Source of the DNA: Verrucomicrobiota bacterium
GTDB taxonomy: Bacteria > Verrucomicrobiota > Verrucomicrobiia > Limisphaerales > JACRJZ01
NCBI GenBank assembly: GCA_022711695.1
Contig: JAKLEJ010000120.1
Location: 1 to 8,784 of the forward strand
DNA length: 8,784 bases
Reading direction: 5' to 3'
The position numbers and the translations under genes are program-made. Under the pieces are notes generated by a model. The model searched no databases. It worked only from the letters and a program-made list of their open reading frames with translations, and was not told the origin of the DNA. Below are positions 1 to 6,135 of this stretch, piece by piece (within the stretch, counting starts at the first letter, position 1; each line of letters starts with the position of its first letter).

Positions 1-243
1 GGTGAGGAGCGGCCCGGCAAAGGCGCAGCCAATGAACGCGGCGTGCGTGAGCAGCGAAAAGAGCCTTGCCCCAAGCGTCGTGGCCATCAGACTCGACGCA
101 ATGCCCCCCATCTGATCCTCGACCAGGAGCACGCCCCCTGCCACACCCGCCGCTGCCAGCGCGGCCGTCAGCCGCAGCCAGCACAGATGCGGCCGGCGCG
201 CGCTCACCTGCAGCTCCCGCTGGACGACCGGCAGAAAAGTCAT
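1..243 (-). CDS. ABC-2-type transporter permease-like membrane protein, N-terminal part (runs off left edge)
   Basis: The reverse complement opens with ATG at 243-241 and stays open for 81 codons to the window edge, so only the N-terminus is present. The protein begins MTFLPVVQRELQVSARRPH. This amphipathic 'PVVxRELxxxxRRP' start is typical of ABC-2 family permease subunits (the multi-copper enzyme maturation or NosY-like type). A hydrophobic segment follows at about residues 20-41, and a second begins at about residue 61 and reaches the edge. In the family, such subunits form the membrane channel of an export ABC transporter and usually sit beside an ATPase gene, which would lie off the left edge here. 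Only weak purine tracts precede the ATG (GGGAAACGG, spacing short). It is divergent from the NfeD gene, 163 bases away. The substrate cannot be inferred. An unrelated polytopic membrane protein with a similar basic N-terminus remains possible. Confidence 0.6.
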   Translation of the reverse strand, partial: MTFLPVVQRELQVSARRPHLCWLRLTAALAAAGVAGGVLLVEDQMGGIASSLMATTLGARLFSLLTHAAFIGCAFAGPLLT

Positions 244-359
244 GACCGTTTCCCAGGCCCGAGTTCGACTGTCCGGGCCGATTAAGAGGCGCTCGGGTCT
301 TTCGCGGCAAGCCGCAAATGGCCAGCCGCGAGGCGGTGGCGCGGTCAGGGAACGCGACT

Positions 360-378
360 CCTGCAACAGCCTTGCAGG
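360..378. repeat. Perfect inverted repeat upstream of NfeD
   Basis: The arms CCTGCAA (360-366) and TTGCAGG (372-378) are exact reverse complements separated by five bases (367-371). The element ends 28 bases before the chosen NfeD start. It could be a dimeric repressor operator or a small hairpin in the 5' untranslated region. There is no U tract after it, so it is not an intrinsic terminator. The symmetry is seen directly; the function is inference, and 7-base arms can occur by chance in GC-rich DNA. Confidence 0.35.
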
Positions 379-397
379 CGGCCAGACGATGGGGTAC

Positions 398-402
398 GGT
401 GA
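398..402 (+). promoter_or_regulatory. Probable ribosome binding site deciding the NfeD start
   Basis: GGTGA lies four bases before the ATG at 407. It matches the 3' part of the Shine-Dalgarno consensus (AGGAGGTGA), for which a short spacing is expected. The in-frame ATG at 389 and the upstream open frame from 242 lack a comparable site. Together with the hydrophobic signal peptide that starts at 407, this supports 407 as the start. Confidence 0.45.
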
Positions 403-406
403 AGCG

Positions 407-1888
407 ATGCGAGTCTGGCTGACATTCTTCCTCACCCTCCTGCCCGCGCTGGCAGCCGACATTCATGGACCGGCCCCGGTGACGGCCGCCGCCCGGAAGG
501 TCTATGTGCTGCCGATCCGCGAGGCCATCATGCCCCCGCTGGTGTACCTGGTGCGGCGCGGGGTAAAGGAAGCCATGGAGAGCGGGGCAGATCTGCTGGT
601 GGTGGACATGGAAACGCCCGGCGGCCGCCTGGACACCTGCCGCGAGATCATCTCGATCCTCGGCCAGTTCAGCGGGGACACGGTCACCTACGTCAACAAG
701 GAAGCCTTCTCCGCCGGGGCCTTTGTGGCCGTGGCCACCAAGCGCATCTACATGGCGCCCCAGAGCGTCATCGGCGCCGCCGCCCCCATGATCATGAACC
801 CCACCGGCGATGGCATCGCGCAGATTCCCGAAACCGTGGAGAAGAAGATGACCTCGGCGGTGCGCGCGATGGTGCGGGCCACCGCGGAAAAGAACGGCTA
901 CAACGTGGCGGTGGTCGAGGCGATGATCGACAAGGACCGCGGTCTGTCGCTGACCAACGTGGCGGACGGACAGACCAACGTGGTCACCATCGCCCGCGTC
1001 AACGAAATCCTGACCCTGACCAACACGGAGGCGGAGCGGGAGTACGGGCAGCCGCCCCGCAAGCTGCTCTCCTCCGGCACCGCGGTCACGCTGGAGGCGC
1101 TGCTGCAGCAGTTGGGGTATGAAGGCGCCCTGCGGGTCGATGTCAAGCCCAGCGGGGCCGAGCAGCTCGGCATCTGGATCAACGCCATCAGCCCCATTCT
1201 GCTCATCATCGGCATCATCGGGCTTTACATCGAGTTCAAGACGCCCGGCTTCGGGCTGCCGGGCATCGTTGGGATTGCCGCCTTCGCCCTCTATTTCTTT
1301 GGCGGCTACGTGGCCGGGTTCTCGGGTCTGGAGTGGATGCTGGTCTTTCTGGCCGGTCTGATCCTGGTGCTGCTGGAGATGTTCGTGTTCACGGGCACCT
1401 TCGCCCTGGGCATCGTCGGCGCCCTGCTGATGCTGCTGGCCATTGTCATGGCGCTGGTGGACGTCTATCCCCGGCCTTCCACCGCGCCGGGCGGCGGGCT
1501 GCCGATTCTGCCTTCCCTGCCGGCCCTCACCGCCGCCGATTTCAACCGTTCGCTGCTGGTGTTGTCTATCGCTTTGGCCGGGGCCGCCGCCAGCATCCTG
1601 GCGCTGCGCCGTCTTCTTCCCCGGACGGCCGTCTATCACCAAATGATCTCGGAATCGGCCAGCGGCGTGACCTGCCTGACCGAGCTCGAGACCAAGCGGG
1701 CGCAGCTCCTGGGGGCCGAGGGGATCGCCCTGTCGAACCTTCGCCCCGGCGGCAAAGCCCAGTTTGGCGACGAAATCCTCGACGTCATCACCGAGGGCGA
1801 CATGGTCGCCAAGGGCGAGCGTGTCCGGATCCTCGGGTTCAGCGCCACCGAGGCCATCGTGCAAACCGTCGGCAAGCCGAAGGCATGA
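407..1888 (+). CDS. nfeD: Long-form NfeD membrane-bound serine protease (ClpP class)
   Basis: This 493-residue protein has the full architecture of long NfeD (1510-N type) proteases. Residues 1-17 form a signal peptide (MRVWLTFFLTLLPALAA). Residues 30 to about 250 are a ClpP/SppA-like periplasmic protease domain with 'VDMETPGGRLD' near 66-76 and the nucleophile motif SAGA with Ser102. The general-base lysine is probably Lys146 or Lys147 in 'VEKKMTS'. Membrane segments follow at about 261-277, 286-305, 310-328, 331-351 and 383-403. The C-terminal NfeD OB-fold (about 434-490) includes 'NLRPGGKAQFGDEILDVITEGD'. In characterised homologues this protease cleaves hydrophobic C-termini of the partner stomatin/slipin; no slipin gene is visible here. 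The start at 407 is chosen for the signal peptide and the GGTGA site; ATG at 389 is the alternative. Its TGA abuts the stop codon of the convergent CNNM gene. The family call is secure; the substrate is not known from sequence. Confidence 0.92.
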   Translation: MRVWLTFFLTLLPALAADIHGPAPVTAAARKVYVLPIREAIMPPLVYLVRRGVKEAMESGADLLVVDMETPGGRLDTCREIISILGQFSGDTVTYVNKEAFSAGAFVAVATKRIYMAPQSVIGAAAPMIMNPTGDGIAQIPETVEKKMTSAVRAMVRATAEKNGYNVAVVEAMIDKDRGLSLTNVADGQTNVVTIARVNEILTLTNTEAEREYGQPPRKLLSSGTAVTLEALLQQLGYEGALRVDVKPSGAEQLGIWINAISPILLIIGIIGLYIEFKTPGFGLPGIVGIAAFALYFFGGYVAGFSGLEWMLVFLAGLILVLLEMFVFTGTFALGIVGALLMLLAIVMALVDVYPRPSTAPGGGLPILPSLPALTAADFNRSLLVLSIALAGAAASILALRRLLPRTAVYHQMISESASGVTCLTELETKRAQLLGAEGIALSNLRPGGKAQFGDEILDVITEGDMVAKGERVRILGFSATEAIVQTVGKPKA

Positions 1889-3226
1889 TCACGCGGCCGG
1901 GGCCGCTCCGGGCGGGTCTTTGCGGGAACGCAAGGTCAGCCGGGCCACCCGCGGGCCGTCCATCTCCTCGACCCGCAGCTCGAAACGGCTGAGCAGGAAG
2001 GCGGCCCCGACTTTGGGGAAACCGCCAGACTCGGCGGTGATCCAGCCGCTGACCGTGGTGACATCTCCCGCCTGGATCTTCTCGCCGACAACCTCCTCCA
2101 GTTCCCGCAGCGGCAAAGAACCGTCCACCGACCAGGCGTCCTCGCCGGTCTTGACCAGGAGCGGCTTCTCCTGGTCGAACTCGTCCTGGATCTGCCCCAC
2201 CAGCTCTTCGAGGATGTTCTCGATCGTGACAATCCCGAGAGTGCCGCCGTATTCGTCCACGACAAAGGCCAGGTGGAGCTTGCGGTCCAGAAGCAGTTGC
2301 AGGAGTTTCTCCAGGCGGGCCGTCTCCGGCACGTAGACGATCGGCCGGGCCACGGCGCGCAACTCCGCCGCGGACCGCGCTTTGAGGCGCATGGCATAGA
2401 GGTCCTTGATGTGCACCACCCCGAGGGCGCGGTCCACGTCGCCCTCCTCGCACAGGGGAAAGCGAGAGTAGCGGCTCTTCTCCGCCAGGTCCAGGCACTC
2501 CGCCATGCTCGAGTCGGTGTTGAAGACCACCAACTCGCGCCGGGGGCGCATCACGTCCCGAGCCACCCGCCGCCGCAGGTCCAGCGCGTTCAGGACGATG
2601 TCATGGCCGAGCTTGGCCCCCGGGGAGTCCTTTCGGGAGGCGCTCAAGAGCAGGCGCAGTTCCTCGTCGGAATGCGGGAGGTCGTGTTCGCTGCCGGCCT
2701 GGATGCCGATCTGGCGCAGCAGCCAGAGCGCCGACTGGTTGAGCACCCAGATGAACGGATAGGCCAGCCGGCAGAACCAATCGAGCGGCTGGGCGATCCA
2801 GAGGGCCGACGGCAGCGGACGCTGGATGGCCAGCCACTTGGGAGCCTGCTCGCCGGCGGTGATATGGAGGAAGGTGATGGTGGTGAAGCCCACGGCAAAC
2901 GCCAGGGAATGCCGGACCGCGGGCGATTCGATCTGGAGCCAGTTGACAACCGGCTCGAGCAGGGCGGCAAAGACCGGCTCGCCGATCCAGCCCAGGCCCA
3001 GGCTGGCCAGCGTGATGCCCAGTTGCGCGGCGCTCAGGGAACGGTCGAGGTTGCGCAGGACGCGCAGAGCCACCCGGGCGCGCCACTGGCCTTTGGCGAT
3101 GAGGGGTTCGAGCTGGGTGTCCCGGATCTTCACCAGGGCGAACTCGGCGGCCACGAAGAACCCGTTGAGGAACACCAGCGCCGCCACGGCCAGCAGCTTC
3201 AACGCGATCAGAAGAACCGGGTCCAT
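1889..3226 (-). CDS. CNNM/CorC-family (TlyC-type 'hemolysin') transporter, DUF21-CBS-CBS-CorC_HlyC
   Basis: This is a full-length 445-residue member. A DUF21 membrane domain spans about 1-180 and carries the family signatures 'GFFVAAEFALVKIR' (22-35), 'QLGITLASLGLGWIGEP' (68-84) and 'GEQAPKWLAI' (125-134). A CBS pair (about 220-345) follows with 'DVMRPR' at 224 and the typical 'VVDEYGGTLGIVTIENILEELVG' region at 322-344. The C-terminal CorC_HlyC domain is at about 355-435. Family members with solved function export Mg2+ or maintain Mg2+/Co2+ homeostasis at the inner membrane, with the CBS pair sensing nucleotide; the hemolysin label is historical. It is the last gene of a leftward cluster, beginning 5 bases after the stop of the preceding paralogue. 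No Shine-Dalgarno sequence is visible before its ATG (3226-3224), so translational coupling is likely. The transported ion is inferred from the family. Confidence 0.9.
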   Translation of the reverse strand: MDPVLLIALKLLAVAALVFLNGFFVAAEFALVKIRDTQLEPLIAKGQWRARVALRVLRNLDRSLSAAQLGITLASLGLGWIGEPVFAALLEPVVNWLQIESPAVRHSLAFAVGFTTITFLHITAGEQAPKWLAIQRPLPSALWIAQPLDWFCRLAYPFIWVLNQSALWLLRQIGIQAGSEHDLPHSDEELRLLLSASRKDSPGAKLGHDIVLNALDLRRRVARDVMRPRRELVVFNTDSSMAECLDLAEKSRYSRFPLCEEGDVDRALGVVHIKDLYAMRLKARSAAELRAVARPIVYVPETARLEKLLQLLLDRKLHLAFVVDEYGGTLGIVTIENILEELVGQIQDEFDQEKPLLVKTGEDAWSVDGSLPLRELEEVVGEKIQAGDVTTVSGWITAESGGFPKVGAAFLLSRFELRVEEMDGPRVARLTLRSRKDPPGAAPAA

Positions 3227-3231
3227 GGCGC

Positions 3232-4215
3232 TCAGAGGTGGAAATCCCCGAAGACGACCTTCAGGATGTCGTGGAGGCTGATCACGCCGACTTCAACCTT
3301 CTCCCGGTCAAGCACGATGGCCAGGCGCTGGCCGCTGTGCTGGAGCTGCCGCAGGGCCTCCTCCAGCCGCAGCCCCGCATCGAGGTAGATGGCGGGCTTG
3401 AGAAACTTCCCGGCCTTCTGGTCCGGCTCGATCGCCGGCTCGTAGAGCAGCGAGCGCGCATTCAGGAGTCCGGCCACGCGGCGGCGCCCGCTGTCCTCGC
3501 GCCAGACCGGCAGCCGGGTCACGTCGCGCTCGCGGCACAAGGCCCAGACCTCCCGCAGCGGCGCGTCGATGTTCACCGCCGCCACCCGGGCCATGGGCAT
3601 CATCACCCGGCCGACCGTCAGGCTCTGCAAATCCAGCACCCGGTCGATCAGGGTCCGCTCCTCGGAGGTCATCTGCCGGGCCGATTCCTGCATGAGCTGG
3701 CGAAGCTCGTCGCGGCTGCCAAAGAGCCGGCCGGAAAAGCTCCGCCCCCCGAACCATCGCAGGAGCAGCCGCGAGAACCGGGCCAGCGGCCAGACCGCCG
3801 GCTGGAGGCAGAAGTGCGCCACCCGGAACGCGGGGGCGAAGGCCAGGCACAGCCGGTTGGGATACTGCCGGAAGAGCATCTTGGGCAGAAGATCGCAAAC
3901 GGCGTAGAAGGCCAGGCCCACCGGCAGGAACGCCAGCCAGAACCAGGCGCTGCCGGCGCCCATCCAGTCATGCATCGCCAGGACCGCCAGCGCCACCACC
4001 ACAAAATTGGCCAGCGTGTTCCCCACCAGGATCGTCCAGAGAAAGTCCTCGGGGTTCTCGAGATACTGATGCAGCAGGCGCGCCTGGGCGCTGCCTTCGC
4101 GAATCAGCCGGCGAATGCGGATCCGGCTCAGCGCGAACACGCCCGCCTCCATTCCCGAGAGGAAGAAGGACATCCCCAGGCAGGCGGCCAGAACGACTGC
4201 GTAAAACCCGCTCAT
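3232..4215 (-). CDS. Short CNNM-like DUF21-CBS protein lacking the CorC_HlyC domain
   Basis: This 327-residue paralogue of both neighbours has a DUF21 membrane domain (about 1-150) starting MSGFYAVVLAACLGMSFF, with 'SGMEAGVFAL' (20-29), 'LVGNTLANF' (63-71) and 'CDLLPKMLF' (107-115), where neighbours have Glu in place of Asp in the xPK motif. The CBS pair (about 195-320) includes 'GRVMMPMARV'. It stops just after the second CBS motif ('SLHDILKVVFGDFHL'), so the C-terminal CorC_HlyC domain of about 80-90 residues seen in both neighbours is absent. The usual DEYGG/NEFGG loop of CBS2 reads DREKVEV. The ATG (4215-4213) overlaps the TGA of the upstream gene in ATGA, with GGAAGAA just before it, which argues for translational coupling. 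The frame is open upstream to 5700, but that stretch is an out-of-frame shadow of the neighbour. It may act as a partner of a flanking paralogue rather than alone; that is inference. Confidence 0.85.
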   Translation of the reverse strand: MSGFYAVVLAACLGMSFFLSGMEAGVFALSRIRIRRLIREGSAQARLLHQYLENPEDFLWTILVGNTLANFVVVALAVLAMHDWMGAGSAWFWLAFLPVGLAFYAVCDLLPKMLFRQYPNRLCLAFAPAFRVAHFCLQPAVWPLARFSRLLLRWFGGRSFSGRLFGSRDELRQLMQESARQMTSEERTLIDRVLDLQSLTVGRVMMPMARVAAVNIDAPLREVWALCRERDVTRLPVWREDSGRRRVAGLLNARSLLYEPAIEPDQKAGKFLKPAIYLDAGLRLEEALRQLQHSGQRLAIVLDREKVEVGVISLHDILKVVFGDFHL

Positions 4216-5450
4216 TTCTTCCGGATGAACTCGACCAGAATTTCCCGCACCCGGCGCTCGTCGGACGCCACCGCGGTCAGCTTCAATCCTCGAAAGACCA
4301 CGCTCTGGCCGGACGCCGGCACCACCTCGAGCTGGGAGACCATCAGCCCGCCCAGCGTGTCGATCCCGGGGACCTCGCCCAGGGCCGGGTATTCGCGCCG
4401 GAAATCGTCCAGGCGCATGGCCCCGTTGACGCGCCAACGCCCCATCTCGAGCCGCTCCATGAGGAACCCCTGCGGGGGGCCTTCTCCGGGAATCCTTCCC
4501 ACCATTTCCTCGATGATGTCCTGCATGGTGACCACCCCGGCGGTGCCGCCAAACTCGTTCAGAACGATGGCCAGGCCCCGCTGCTGCCGCTGCAGCGCCT
4601 TCATGAGCTGCAGCAGGTTCATGCTCTCCGGGACAAACGACGGAAACTCGATCGCGTCCGCAAGATCGATGTTCGGATCCAGCAGCAGCTTCTTGGTGTC
4701 CAGCACACCCACGATGGTCTCGTCGCTGCCGTCGTAAACCGGCAGCCGCCGATGCCGGTGGCGCCGCGCCGCCGCCACCATCTCCTCGATGCTCAGATCG
4801 TCGGCAATGGAATTGACCCGCGAAAGGGGCGTCATCACCCGGCCGGCCGTCTTCTTGTCCAACGTCACCACCTCCGCCAGGAATTCCTTCTCGCTCTCGG
4901 CCAGAGCGCCCTGCTGCCAGGCCAGCTCGATCAGCTCGCGATACTCCTCGTCCACCCGCTCGGCGATCGGCTTCACCGCCCGCCTGAAGATTCCCTTGAG
5001 CAGAAGGCTGTTGATCCATTCCACCAGGCGATGAAGCGGACGGGTCGCCCGGTGGAGGGACTCCATAGGCCGGGCCACCCGCAAGGCCCAGCGCCGGGGA
5101 TCCCTCACCGCCAGGGTCTTCGGCCACACCTCGCATACAACCAGCACCAGCAGCAGCAGGGCGACGACCGCGGCCTCGAAGGGCCAGCTCCCGAGCAGCG
5201 CCCGCCCCAGCCCCAGTCCGACAATCATGGTGTTGGCCAGGGTGTTTCCCAAGGCGATCGTGGCCAACAGTTCCGAGGGCGCCTCCAGCAACCGGCTCAC
5301 CCTTCCCCCTGCCCCGGGCAATTCCTCCTTCAACCGCGCCGCCTGCCATTTGCCCAAGGCGAAAAGCGACGACTCCGCCAGCGCGAAGAAAAAGCTCGCG
5401 CCGGCAAACGCCAGCATCCCCGCCAGGACCAGCACGTCGGTCAGGCTCAC
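4212..5450 (-). CDS. CNNM/CorC-family divalent-cation transporter, DUF21-CBS-CBS-CorC_HlyC
   Basis: From GTG at 5450 the protein has 412 residues. A DUF21 membrane domain (about 1-165) carries 'FFFALAESSLFAL' (20-32), 'LGNTLAN' (67-73) and 'CEVWPKTLA' (106-114). A CBS pair (about 200-320) follows with 'GRVMTPLSRV' and 'VLNEFGGTAGVVTMQDIIEEMVG' (296-318), then a CorC_HlyC domain (about 328-412). The family exports or balances Mg2+/Co2+ at the inner membrane. The GTG start places the AE motif about 25 residues from the N-terminus, as in the two paralogues downstream. A TTG at 5483 would add 11 residues, but it lies in a T-rich tract just after the MarR gene and has no ribosome site. Its stop overlaps the start of the next paralogue by 4 bases. 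It probably shares a transcript with the two downstream paralogues and perhaps the MarR gene. Family call secure; start and ion specificity less so. Confidence 0.88.
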   Translation of the reverse strand: MSLTDVLVLAGMLAFAGASFFFALAESSLFALGKWQAARLKEELPGAGGRVSRLLEAPSELLATIALGNTLANTMIVGLGLGRALLGSWPFEAAVVALLLLVLVVCEVWPKTLAVRDPRRWALRVARPMESLHRATRPLHRLVEWINSLLLKGIFRRAVKPIAERVDEEYRELIELAWQQGALAESEKEFLAEVVTLDKKTAGRVMTPLSRVNSIADDLSIEEMVAAARRHRHRRLPVYDGSDETIVGVLDTKKLLLDPNIDLADAIEFPSFVPESMNLLQLMKALQRQQRGLAIVLNEFGGTAGVVTMQDIIEEMVGRIPGEGPPQGFLMERLEMGRWRVNGAMRLDDFRREYPALGEVPGIDTLGGLMVSQLEVVPASGQSVVFRGLKLTAVASDERRVREILVEFIRKK

Positions 5451-5487
5451 GCCTTGAGTATGGGCCAGGGCCCGGCCCGCCAAAAGG

Positions 5488-5511
5488 AAAAAACAGGCCG
5501 GCTCTCAGCCT
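5488..5511 (-). terminator. Weak candidate terminator or attenuator after the MarR gene
   Basis: Read on the minus strand, a five-pair stem AGGCT/GGCCT (one G-U wobble, seven-base loop) overlaps the MarR stop codon. One G and then six T residues (5493-5488) follow it. The order of stem then T tract fits intrinsic termination, but the stem is short. It would at most partly separate the regulator from the transporter genes, whose first start lies 54 bases after the MarR stop. Confidence 0.28.
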
Positions 5512-6041
5512 CCGCTTCCGGGCCCCGGCCGCGGGCTGTCGGCCCGCTCCCAGCAGGCCTGGGCCAACTTGTCCAACTGGCTCAGAAACGGGGCCCGCTC
5601 CTCCGCTGCCAGCACGCTCAACACCTCGGCCTGCAAACCATGGGCCACGCGCCGCAGCCGCGCGAACTTCCGGCGCCCCGCCGGCAAGAGGCTCAAACAC
5701 CGCGCCCGGCCGTCCCGGGGATGGGGGCGCCGCCTCACCAACCCCTGGCGCTCCATGCGCCGCACCAGCGACGCCACCGTGTTCGGGTCGCTGCTCATGG
5801 CCTCGACCAGGGCGCCTTGCGTCAGACAGCTCCCCCCGGACTGGTTCAGGATTCGCAGCACGATGTATTGATCGGGGGTGATCCCGGAGGAGGCGGCGCG
5901 GTGGCGGAACGCCTGGTTCAGGCCGTGCCAGGCCCGCCGCAGCAGCGCGGGCAGCCGGCGCGGCCCCGGCAGAGCGGCGGAAAGCTCCCGGGCGGACTCC
6001 GGGGCCGCGGATCGGCGGCGAAACGGGGATCGAGTCTTCAT
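5505..6041 (-). CDS. MarR-family winged-helix transcriptional regulator
   Basis: This 178-residue protein has the MarR layout. Residues 30-50 form a dimerisation helix (LPALLRRAWHGLNQAFRHR), followed by 'ITPDQYIVLRIL' at 54-65. The helix-turn-helix lies at about 72-100, with recognition helix 'DPNTVASLVRRMERQGLV'. The basic wing 'RRRPHPRDGRARCLSLLPAG' (103-122) corresponds to the family's D-x-R signature. A C-terminal dimerisation helix spans about 123-165. An unusually basic N-terminal extension of about 28 residues precedes the domain, and no later plausible start exists in this frame. Such proteins are homodimers that bind palindromes and usually repress their own gene and a divergent one until a small ligand, oxidant or metal releases them. 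It is divergent from the PQQ-propeller gene across an AT-rich spacer and upstream of three CNNM transporters on the same strand, so either could be its target. The effector is unknown. Confidence 0.88.
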   Translation of the reverse strand: MKTRSPFRRRSAAPESARELSAALPGPRRLPALLRRAWHGLNQAFRHRAASSGITPDQYIVLRILNQSGGSCLTQGALVEAMSSDPNTVASLVRRMERQGLVRRRPHPRDGRARCLSLLPAGRRKFARLRRVAHGLQAEVLSVLAAEERAPFLSQLDKLAQACWERADSPRPGPGSGG

Positions 6042-6069
6042 CGTTCAGGCGGGCCGGGCCCGCGATTTA

Positions 6070-6077
6070 ATACGTAT
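6070..6077. repeat. Perfect 8-base palindrome ATACGTAT
   Basis: ATACGTAT is its own reverse complement and lies between the inverted repeat and the MarR start, about where the MarR transcript would begin. It could be a second regulator half-site pair or part of the -10 region. Eight-base palindromes are common, so the functional reading is tentative. Confidence 0.25.
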
Positions 6078-6104
6078 AGGTAACATCTATTTGCGCGAAG
6101 GCAA
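6077..6104 (-). promoter_or_regulatory. Candidate promoter for the MarR gene
   Basis: On the minus strand TTGCCT (6104-6099) is followed after 16 bases by TACCTA (6082-6077), a fair -35/-10 pair. Transcription would start near 6070, about 30 bases before the MarR ATG. Both boxes deviate from the sigma-70 consensus, and promoter rules in this lineage may differ. Confidence 0.3.
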
Positions 6105-6106
6105 AT
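6089..6106. promoter_or_regulatory. Candidate MarR operator (inverted repeat)
   Basis: The arms ATTTGC (6089-6094) and GCAAAT (6101-6106) are exact reverse complements with a six-base spacer, giving an 18-base element in the size range bound by MarR dimers. Each arm contains the TTGC of the -35 candidate facing the opposite gene, so a bound dimer would block both promoters. Symmetry is seen directly; assignment to the adjacent regulator is inference. Confidence 0.45.
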
Positions 6107-6118
6107 CTGGTATATCAT
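6091..6118 (+). promoter_or_regulatory. Candidate promoter for the PQQ-propeller gene
   Basis: TTGCGC (6091-6096) and TATCAT (6113-6118) are spaced by 16 bases, a reasonable sigma-70-like pair. Transcription would begin near 6125, leaving a leader of only about 10 bases before ATG 6136. The -35 box lies inside the inverted repeat. Confidence 0.35.
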
Positions 6119-6135
6119 ATGGCCTTGTGGATACT

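Larger units (their letters stand above)
244..406. promoter_or_regulatory. Divergent intergenic region between the permease and NfeD genes
   Basis: These 163 bases separate two divergently read genes, so they must hold the promoters for both unless distal transcription reads in. They are GC-rich, and no convincing -35/-10 pair stands out to me on either strand. Several small hairpins can be drawn: a GCGG/CCGC stem near 304-315, an imperfect stem with one bulge at 321-340, and the perfect inverted repeat at 360-378 listed separately. The reading frame of NfeD is open upstream through this region, but that extension (54-55 residues) is basic, low in hydrophobicity and precedes a proper signal peptide, so I treat it as non-coding. 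Confidence 0.45.
6042..6135. promoter_or_regulatory. AT-rich divergent control region between MarR and PQQ-propeller genes
   Basis: This 94-base spacer is the only clear AT-rich island in the window: bases 6066-6120 have 37 A/T of 55 by hand count. It contains the perfect inverted repeat 6089-6106, an 8-base palindrome ATACGTAT at 6070-6077, and one candidate promoter in each direction, listed separately. The half next to MarR (6042-6064) is GC-rich and has no ribosome site for the regulator. The layout matches a MarR-autoregulated divergent promoter, which is inference. Confidence 0.6.

Noticed and set aside
43..285. 80-codon plus-strand frame at the left edge
   Set aside because: It is Arg/Pro/His-rich, has no family features and is antisense to the permease start, which has a clear hydrophobic segment.
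304..340. Short GC hairpins in the permease-NfeD spacer
   Set aside because: Stems of 4-5 pairs are expected by chance in sequence this GC-rich, and no T tract or symmetry beyond the stems supports a function.
242..406. N-terminal extension of NfeD from ATG 242
   Set aside because: It would add 55 basic residues in front of a good signal peptide and would overlap the start codon of the divergent permease gene. GGTGA before 407 supports the shorter form.
1889..5450. Reading the three 'hemolysin' genes as toxins
   Set aside because: The TlyC/hemolysin label is historical. The domains are those of CNNM/CorC ion transporters, with no toxin or secretion feature.
4216..5700. Upstream extension of the middle CNNM frame to a possible 822-residue protein
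   Set aside because: The extra 495 residues are low-complexity Gly/Arg/Ala sequence lying over the first CNNM gene and part of MarR in another frame. The ATGA overlap at 4212-4215 gives a natural start for the real protein.
2273..6083. Long plus-strand open frames of 371, 499 and 443 codons opposite the transporter and MarR genes
   Set aside because: They are antisense to conserved DUF21, CBS and MarR domains and have Gln/Arg/Pro/His-rich composition without motifs.
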